Assembly: GCA_022559985.1 (NCBI GenBank)
Contig: JAFJTR010000031.1
Location: forward strand, 248,001-312,000
Source: Parastagonospora avenae f. sp. tritici 18332-5
Lineage: Eukaryota > Ascomycota > Dothideomycetes > Pleosporales > Phaeosphaeriaceae
Length of the DNA stretch: 64,000 nucleotides
Direction of reading: 5' to 3'
Position 1 is the first letter of the stretch, and each line of letters begins with the position of its first letter. The notes beneath the pieces were generated by a model. That model saw only the letters and a program-made list of their open reading frames with translations, did not search any database and was not told where the DNA came from. The translations under genes were made by a program, and so were the position numbers. Shown here one piece after another: positions 57,032 to 64,000 of this stretch.

Positions 57032-59163
57032 ACGATGCGCTGCGGAGAATTGATCTCCGATATCAGTTCCAAGACTCAGGGTCGATGTGGTGGACATAGC
57101 TCCCGGACGATTACCCTGTTTGGTGTACATGCACCACGCGAATCCTCAAGCGAGAGCATCTTGGAAGGCATGTCGAGCGCAGAACACCGATATGTCACCG
57201 TGTAGTCCACAGCCTGCTGTACAATCGACATGTCACTTTGCATTACGGGATCGTCTCGAAACGGGACCGTTTCAGACGCTGTTCAAGACACACAGACAGT
57301 GATTGCGGTGGAAGAACTCTGCGCATTTCCGGGGCGACATCTTGAGAGAAAAGCCGTCTTTGCCAAGAAAGGCCCTCTGATAAATCTACAGCATCTTCCA
57401 TAGGCCAGTGCGCACAACAAATCACGAGTCGATGCACCTTCTCCAGTTCTCTCTCTCTTCACCCATGAGTGCTTTGTGGCAACTGCAGCATACAGCAGGT
57501 GCAACCTGTTGAATCACTCGATGCCGTCATCAAATGTGATACCTGCAGTCTGGCGCTGACAGCTCGGTCGCTCACGTCGAGGCACCGATTGCATCACATC
57601 ACATGATTGCTCATGTATGCGGGTAAGCGACCGCGCAACGACGCTCGCCGCCGTCGACCAGTCGGAATTCGCTGAGCAGCGGAAGGGTTCTGTGATCCAC
57701 TGCATTGACGGTCCACTGGGCCACGAATGACTTCCGCCCGCACGTCGTGCAACAAGGGTGTAGCCCACCTTGTGCGAGGGCGTGAAACAGCAAAGACGGG
57801 AACGCCATGTCGTCGCCATGCTGAAGCTTGGGTATGCTGTGTATGCTGTAGATTGTGTAGGTCTTCAGTAGGCATTTATCAGTCTTTCATGAGGCACGCT
57901 TACCCCCAGCGATGCCTACACCAGCATGCGGCGTTGGTCCGGTGCGCAGATGGGCGAATCATGGGTTCGAGGGTGAATCTAGTGGCGCAGTGGATAGGCA
58001 GCTGATGCTATGCTGCTGGCTCACAAGAGCAGAGCAATGTGTCGCATGCACCCCACTCACTGCGACGCTACCAGTCAGCTCCAGCAAAACGAGCGACATT
58101 TCGTCTGGAACAGGTGCGTGCGGTGCGCCCATGTCACCGCTGCTTCAAGGTTGCTGTAGCTTCAACAAGAAGGGTTTTGCAGTGGTCGCCTGCAACCATG
58201 ATCCTTCATGTTGATCTGGAAATAAGAAACGACAAATTCAATTTACATCTCTAGACTAGGACTTGTATCAAGCCATCAAAAAAAAACAATAACGCCTGTC
58301 AAAAGGACGGGCTGTCGCGTGATTGGCGTCGCCCACGTTTAGCATGAAGCTACAGGTCCGCTGCGGGCCGAAGCCGTCTGGTCAGTTCCAGTCCCAGCGG
58401 CGGTGCGCCTGTTGGTTCCTTTGGGCTTCCGTCCTCGCCCCTCGCGTCGTCCAGCCACGGTGCGGGTAAAGTGCGGATGGGGATGCGGATACTCGTGGGA
58501 GAGGGATATAGTCCAAACGCATATTGTTGGGTGGCAGCGAGACCAAGCACCTGGTCGCACATCTGGTGGCCGTTTGATAGCACCGGGCTAAGTGATATTG
58601 CATCCAATACATGGCCCTCAGTACCTCTGGCATGCATATGGCCGCAAGGTTGAGGCGTTTTATTGGGCCGCGTCGAACTGCAGCTGCACCCCCTCGTTCT
58701 CTCAGCTCTGCCGCTGTTAGATTGGGAGCTCCCACCTGCCTTCCAAGTTCCTCTGCGTGACTCAGCTTGCATCGCCGCGCCGACACCAGTGGCTACCTAG
58801 TGGCTCTCTCGAGTGTTTTTAGACAGACACGGGTTTTGCTACGAGGCACGCCCCTCTTCTGACGTTGGTAGCTTCTGGTCCTGTGGATCCACCATTGCGG
58901 CTCATTTCGAAAAGGAGACGACTCCCTGTCCTTGGTCTCATCCAGCCAACCTCGAACGGAGCTGCGAGAGGTTCATTTCCTGCCCCCTTTTCCGTTGCGG
59001 CCTGGCCTCGTACCCGTACCAGCAGCGAGGGCGTCTTTTGCGTTAATAGGCCATCGTCTGCGATATCCAGAGCTTGGGACGTTTCCGCGTGGCCCTGCCT
59101 TGGCATTCAACCTTGCCCTCTTTCCGCGTTTTTTCCATTTCCCATACACAACACCACAGCAAC
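57032..59163. other. Gene-free stretch, 2.1 kb
   Basis: The two ends are the LIN1 3' UTR and the long promoter/leader of the PIN4-like gene. Several frames exist on both strands but none shows splice logic or protein-like composition. A tRNA-like string near 57,960 was examined and rejected. Long upstream regions are common for RNA-binding-protein genes. Confidence 0.5.
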
Positions 59164-61059
59164 ATGTACTCGGCCTACGACCAGCAGGCGTCGCGGTCGC
59201 CGGGCTCGCACCGCAACCCGCAGCAGAACAGCACCCTGCACCGCATGCCCTCGCGCCAGTTTGACGCCTACGCTCCGCTGCCGCAGTACGGACAGGAGGA
59301 CCACGCAAGGAGCTACGAGCAGCCGCGCAACTACGACCGCCTGAATGCCACCGTCCACGGCGGCGGGTATGGCTATGACATGGGCGCACCTGCCGGCTGG
59401 AACACGAATGCCTTTGCACAGAACGGCATGGGGTCGCTGGGAGGCGCCGCCGCTGCCCGCATGAAGTCGCAGCAGCGCGGCGGAGGAGGACGCAGTGCCC
59501 TGCCGTCGGTGAGTAGCCCCAGTACCCCCAGTACCCCCAGTACCGCACCGCACATGCAGAGGCACGCCAGTACTGACGTTGTGATGCAGGGCTGGATGGA
59601 CCAGTCGCCCCAGGGCCTACCCACCTTTGCCCTCCCCAGCATGAACAACGGCAACGGCTCCATGCTCAATCCGAGCTACGGCCAGGACGTCGATGAAGAG
59701 CTTATTCCTACCGCCATTGTCATCAAAAACATCCCCTTTGCCGTGAAGAAGGAACAGCTCGTGTCGCTCATGACGGATCTGCGCCTGCCCCTGCCCTATG
59801 CCTTCAACTACCATTTCGACAACGGCGTGTTCCGCGGCCTGGCCTTCGCAAACTTCACCACCGCCGAGGAGACGGCCTCGGTCATCGATGCGATGAACCA
59901 CTTCGAGCTGAACGGGCGGAAGCTCCGCGTCGAGTACAAGAAGATGCTGCCGCTGGCGGAACGCGAGCGCATTGAGCGCGAGAAGCGTGAGCGCCGTGGA
60001 CAGCTCGAGGAACAGCACCGCCCGCTGGGAGGCGGTCTCCAGTCGCAGGCTTCTTTTGGTTCCCTCGCCTCCCACATTCCTGCCTCCTCGCCGTCGCCCG
60101 TGTCTGGTATGCGAGGCGCGCCCAAGATTGGTATGCTCTCACCGCTCCGCCCAACCGTCTCATGCTAACCCCTGCTAGACGTTGATTTGAACGACCCCCA
60201 GGTCCTGCAGTTCTATGGACAGCTACTAATCTTCAAGGAGGATCCGGCTCGTGACCAGATGACCTTCCCTCCCAACCTATCACCCCCTCAGCGCCGCATC
60301 ATCCACACCCTTGCGCATCAGCTAGCCCTCGCCCACGTATCTAAGGGAACTGGCGAGCAGCGACAGGTGCATATCTTCAAGGTCCATGACAACCAAGGAC
60401 TGAGCCCGCCCATGCCACAGATGCCCATGAGCCACTCCGGTGAGCAGCCAGGTCGCCGTGGTCTCAACCGCGCCGCAACCACTGACTTTAGCGACGTCCG
60501 TGATGGCTTTTACAATGCCTTTGGCGGTCGTCAGGCTTCAGGCCTTTTGGGCTTCCCCGACTCACCGGGAGGCCTGAACGCGGTGCCCAACCTCCGAGGT
60601 GCAAAGTCGTACGCCGACTTGCGATCTTACACGCCCTCGCCTGCCCCTTCAACCGCTAGCCACCCCATCGGCCGCCCTGGTGGCGTCTCCCTCGAGGGCC
60701 TTGGCTTCAGCGGCACCTCGACCAACCCGAGTGGCACCCCCACCGCAAGCTCAATGTCCCAGCGTAACGATGAGATGCTCGAGCGCGAGATGAACCGCAT
60801 GCAGCTCAACAACTCTGGATTCGGACAGAGCAGCAGCCCTCGCTCATTGCGCCAAATGACCTCCTGGGAGAACCCAGGTCCCATCGGTGGCCATCGCGCG
60901 TTTAGCAACGCCTATGATGACCGCCCCTCCAGGCAACCCCGCGGTCCGCTACCAGAACGAGGCCAAGGATTCGGTCGCCAACGACAGAATGGCCACCAGA
61001 ACCGTGGCAGTGATGAACTCTCGTCGCAATCCAACGTCGAAATCCACGTGAACCAATGA
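59164..61059 (+). CDS. PIN4: Pin4/Cip1-like RNA-binding protein (RRM plus R3H)
   Basis: Exons are 59164-59508, 59590-60130 and 60179-61059, giving 588 residues. The first intron (59509-59589, 81 bp, GTGAGT donor, TACTGAC branch, ATGCAG acceptor) has no in-frame stop, so retention would add 27 residues. An RRM covers about residues 155-235 (TAIVIKNIPFAVKKEQLVSL with RGLAFANF and LRVEYKK), followed by a charged helix (ERERIEREKRERRGQLEE). An R3H-like domain lies at the start of exon 3 (FPPNLSPPQRRIIHTLAHQL). The rest is Ser/Gly/Pro-rich and disordered. Yeast Pin4 and fission-yeast Cip1/Cip2 regulate mRNAs in the cell cycle, DNA-damage and stress responses. Confidence 0.9.
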
Positions 61060-63204
61060 GCTACCGCGACGCCTTGACGCACTTGTTGTATTGCCACTCA
61101 TTTCAGACGACACGTGCGGAGACGTGCTTTCGACGGAGAATGAACGACATATTACGGCCTTTATCGCAGTCTGGCCCGACACAGGATTGACTTTACGATG
61201 CATACGAAGAATGATGCTACGACGGTAGAGACTACACCTTCCATATAGGGCACGCGCCCCCGAACTCGCATATTGATTTGAGTACCGAAAAGCATTTACG
61301 AACATATTGAATACCTGAGTTCTGTCGATTTACGTTCTTCGTTTCTTATTTCCAGCCCTGTGGGATTGTATTACCGTTACAGGGGACCTTGCGTTGTGCA
61401 TCAGTTTGGTCATGTTATTATTTTCTTCAGCTTGCCGTGCGTGGATCGTAGCGCTGCTCTGCTACCACGTCTAGCGTCATGTCTGTCTCGAAGCCCCTGA
61501 AGGTCGTTCCAATTTGCAATGTACCTCAACTGTTCCCCCCTTCAGAGACGTTGGGCAAACTGCTATAAGGGCCTGGTGCTGACAGGACCGCTCTACCGTC
61601 ATCTCAAAGACACCGCAATAATCCCCGCAACATTACAACTCCGTCGATCTGAATTAACCGAGCGATCCCATACCACATCAGCGCCATGATCTTCACTCGA
61701 GCGACACGATATATTCAATGACATGCTCTGCGGTTTCTCTCCACGACGTCGTACACGGGATCGTTTCACCTCCACCCGATGCTCTGTTGCCTTGATCCTT
61801 GTTCAGCGCTTGATCCTGCTTTGAGCTGGAATCTATCATTTTCGCAGACTATTTAGGGAAAGAGGTTTGGATAGGCTGGGGTTTCTTTACTTGCTAGTAT
61901 GTATTGTAATATCGCGCATCTAATATATGAGGTACGGCTAGGTATCCTTCCAATCAAAACATACTGTTCACATTAGATTCAGCAACTGTTAGTGACTGGT
62001 CTTGTAGTCCTCGCTGTAGGGAGTGAAGTTTCTATGCACTCGGTGTAAGAGACTGGCTTGGATGTATTATGCTGGAGCCGGGTCGCCTTCAGACGTTCAT
62101 CAGATTCCTGATGCCACTGGTATGAAGGATGTCGGGCTAAAGACCATCCGATTACGAATCACCTACCCTCCTGTTCCTGCCTGATGATACATTGCGTCTT
62201 TCCTACGACACATGCAAATGTGACTTCGGTTCTACTTTTCCTGATCGAAAACCGGCCTGAAGCAAGTTTCCCATGATGCAGCGAGCAAGTCAATCGTCGA
62301 TGAAGGCCAGGTTGTCCACTCGGCATGTGAAGATTTTGATGATCGCGGCGAAACTGGTAGAATTATGATTGCGTGGAGGGTGCAGTGTCGTCTGATAGGG
62401 TTTAGGATTTTACGATCTATCATTCGCATGGCCGATCCAATGATGCGTTGACGGACGAGGTTGAGATCTAGAATTAGTGGCGGATCGACTATACTGTGAC
62501 ATATGCAAGGCTGCAGACGAGTCATGGACGACGGCGCTAAGCTTTCGGCGAATCTGCGGAGCATTTGCTGTGAACTCATTGTTCGAGCATCGATGCGACA
62601 TGTTGACTGAGCTGCCACGCGCCGGTTGAACCACATCTGCTGCCCCAGGAGAGCCGTTCGACTTTTCGCGCAACGTGTCCAAATTCACTCGACCTTGCTG
62701 CTCGCTCATTGAGTCACTGCCCGCCAAGTGAGGCCCACGACACTCACCTATACCCGACAGAGCATATTTCACCCGTCCGCCCCAACGCCGCACTTTCACC
62801 CTTCTTCGCTCGACCGTCTAGTTCTGGAAATACCTTCTGAAACATTTGTATTTGCGCAGTTGGAGCCTCTGTCAATTTCTTTGTACAAGGCCTAGCATCT
62901 GTTTGCACAATCGCAATATCGTTTGACCGAAACTGCGACAACAAGACAACAAGCTGGAAGGCACGCGTACATAGCCGCGAGAAGGCCCGCGGAGCCTAAG
63001 AGCATAAGGAGAAGTTCCCGGAACCTGCCATCCGCGACTTCCCAAACGGACGAGTGAGGCAGCAATCTACGAGGCTGATACAGGCGTGAGTGAACGGACA
63101 CGCACACGTCCGAACCTTCACTGCGCAAGGCTCCGGATACGTGCAGTGGGACCTCGAGCACTCATTTTTGGTAGCGAAGCCTACCCGGGACAAGGGACCT
63201 GCAT
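61060..63204. other. Gene-free stretch, 2.1 kb, including HSF promoter
   Basis: Holds the 3' UTR of the PIN4-like gene and the long upstream region of the heat-shock factor gene. At 62,822-62,829 there is TTCTGGAA, two inverted heat-shock-element units with the correct 2-bp spacing, about 375 bp upstream of the HSF ATG. No gene seen. Confidence 0.5.
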
Positions 63205-64000
63205 ATGTCTTCTCGCAAGCGCCGCGCGGTCGCATCTCCTCAGGCCCCGATGCAGACTACGTATCAGCAAGAGGCCACCATTCCTGCCACCGACCAGTAC
63301 ATGGATTGGAACAATCCCAGCCTGTCCACGGACATGAACGCCTTCAACGACCCTACGCTGTACGAGTATGCCAACACCGCGATGCCAGGACATAACAGGG
63401 TGGTGTCGCTAGAGACGCTCAACGACGGCACGGAAATGACCTCAGGGCAATTGGTGCGACGGAATCAGAATCAGCAGTTGGCCTCTAGGAGAGGGCAGTG
63501 GGATGGATTCGGGAGTCCTACACAACAGGCATGGGAAGCGGTAGATGATGATGAGGAGTTGGAGCAGAAGGCGGCAATTGCAAAGAAAGATGCACAGGCG
63601 AAGAGGAAGCAGATCCCGCCGTTTGTGCAGAAGCTGAGCAGGCAAGCTTGCCCGAGTCGCACATGATATGACGTCTGCTAACATGTCACAGTTTCCTTGA
63701 TAACAACAAGAACGAAAACCTCATTCGGTGGTCAGACGACGGCAGCTCCTTCATCGTTATCGACGAGGACGAATTTGCGCGGACGCTGATTCCGGAGCTG
63801 TTCAAGCATAACAACTACGCCTCCTTTGTGCGGCAACTGAACATGTATGGCTTCCACAAAAAGGTCGGGCTCTCGGACAATAGCATGAAGGCGAGCGAGA
63901 CAAAAGCGAAAGCTCCCAGCGAGTACTTCAACAAATACTTCAAACGCGGCCGGCCGGAACTGTTGTGGCTGATACAAAAGCCAAAGAATCCCACAGCTGG
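63205..64000 (+). CDS. HSF1: Heat-shock transcription factor HSF1 (3' end off window)
   Basis: Exon 1 is 63205-63641, the intron 63642-63691 (50 bp) and exon 2 runs from 63692 past the edge. The intron begins with GC (CAG|GCAAGC) and ends GTCACAG with a GCTAAC branch. Splicing there joins FVQKLS to SFLDNNKNENLIRW, exactly the first helix of an HSF DNA-binding domain. The domain continues FIVIDEDEFARTLIPELFKH, then NNYASFVRQLNMYGFHKKVG, the recognition helix, and reaches YFKRGRPELLWLIQKPK. The N-terminal 135 residues are a disordered activation-type region. In fungi this essential trimeric factor controls chaperone genes. The downstream trimerisation coiled coil is outside the window. Confidence 0.93.

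Noticed and set aside
57935..58020. tRNA-like string (GGGTTCGAG and GTGGCGCAGTGG)
   Set aside because: The two box-like strings are in the wrong order for a tRNA and no cloverleaf can be drawn.
58350..58786. Overlapping minus-strand frames of 134-140 codons
   Set aside because: Two phases are open over the same DNA, both Arg/Pro/Gly-rich, as expected from GC-rich non-coding sequence.

Overview
The window is nuclear DNA of a filamentous ascomycete (Pezizomycotina; a Dothideomycete is my best guess, which is inference). The evidence is gene architecture and content. Genes are close together on both strands. They are split by introns of mostly 46-60 bp with GTAAGT-like donors, CTAAC/CTAAT branch points and CAG/TAG acceptors. 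Typical Pezizomycotina families are present: HET-domain protein, Ste3-type pheromone receptor, GH92 mannosidase, Baeyer-Villiger monooxygenase. All exon structures given here were derived by eye from splice signals and frame continuity; no transcript or database evidence was available.

Layout. 1-10 kb is accessory in character. It holds the end of a cysteine-rich membrane-anchored surface protein, then a divergent pair (cyclase-family hydrolase / Baeyer-Villiger monooxygenase) followed by a GNAT acetyltransferase. After these comes a decayed stretch (7.4-9.66 kb) where reading frames are broken by stops and at least one frameshift. 10-19 kb has an FHA-domain kinase of the Chk2/Mek1 type, the tiny ribosomal protein gene eL41 (25 codons, split by an intron), a Ste3-like a-factor receptor with an 18-bp minisatellite just upstream, and an uncharacterised membrane protein. 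19-27.4 kb has a GH92 mannosidase, an alpha/beta hydrolase, an intact HET-domain gene and, beside it, a wrecked paralogue of that HET gene. 28-64 kb is mostly conserved housekeeping content: a P5B ATPase (Ypk9/ATP13A2 type), a promethin-like membrane protein, RNA polymerase I subunit RPA49, a derlin, a PH-LRR protein, Pet127, a UBA plus USP-like protein, a polytopic membrane protein, two tandem small basic/acidic nuclear-type paralogues, UFD1, LIN1/CD2BP2, a PIN4-like RRM-R3H protein and the start of the heat-shock factor HSF1.

Functional links. Derlin and UFD1 both belong to ER-associated degradation and lie 17 kb apart among unrelated genes, so I see no cluster. Ste3 and the FHA kinase both fit a sexual/meiotic role. 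The cyclase-BVMO-GNAT group is the only grouping that looks like a small metabolic unit.

Most notable observations: two GC-AG introns with near-perfect CAG|GCAAG donors (cyclase and HSF1); a UFD1 model whose first coding exon is only the ATG; a USP-like protein that appears to lack its catalytic residues; the tandem paralogue pair at 52.3-53.8 kb; the HET pseudogene next to its intact relative; and the minisatellite that stays open in frame with the pheromone receptor. I did not find an obviously new multi-gene system. No tRNA, rRNA, CRISPR array or complete transposon was recognised.
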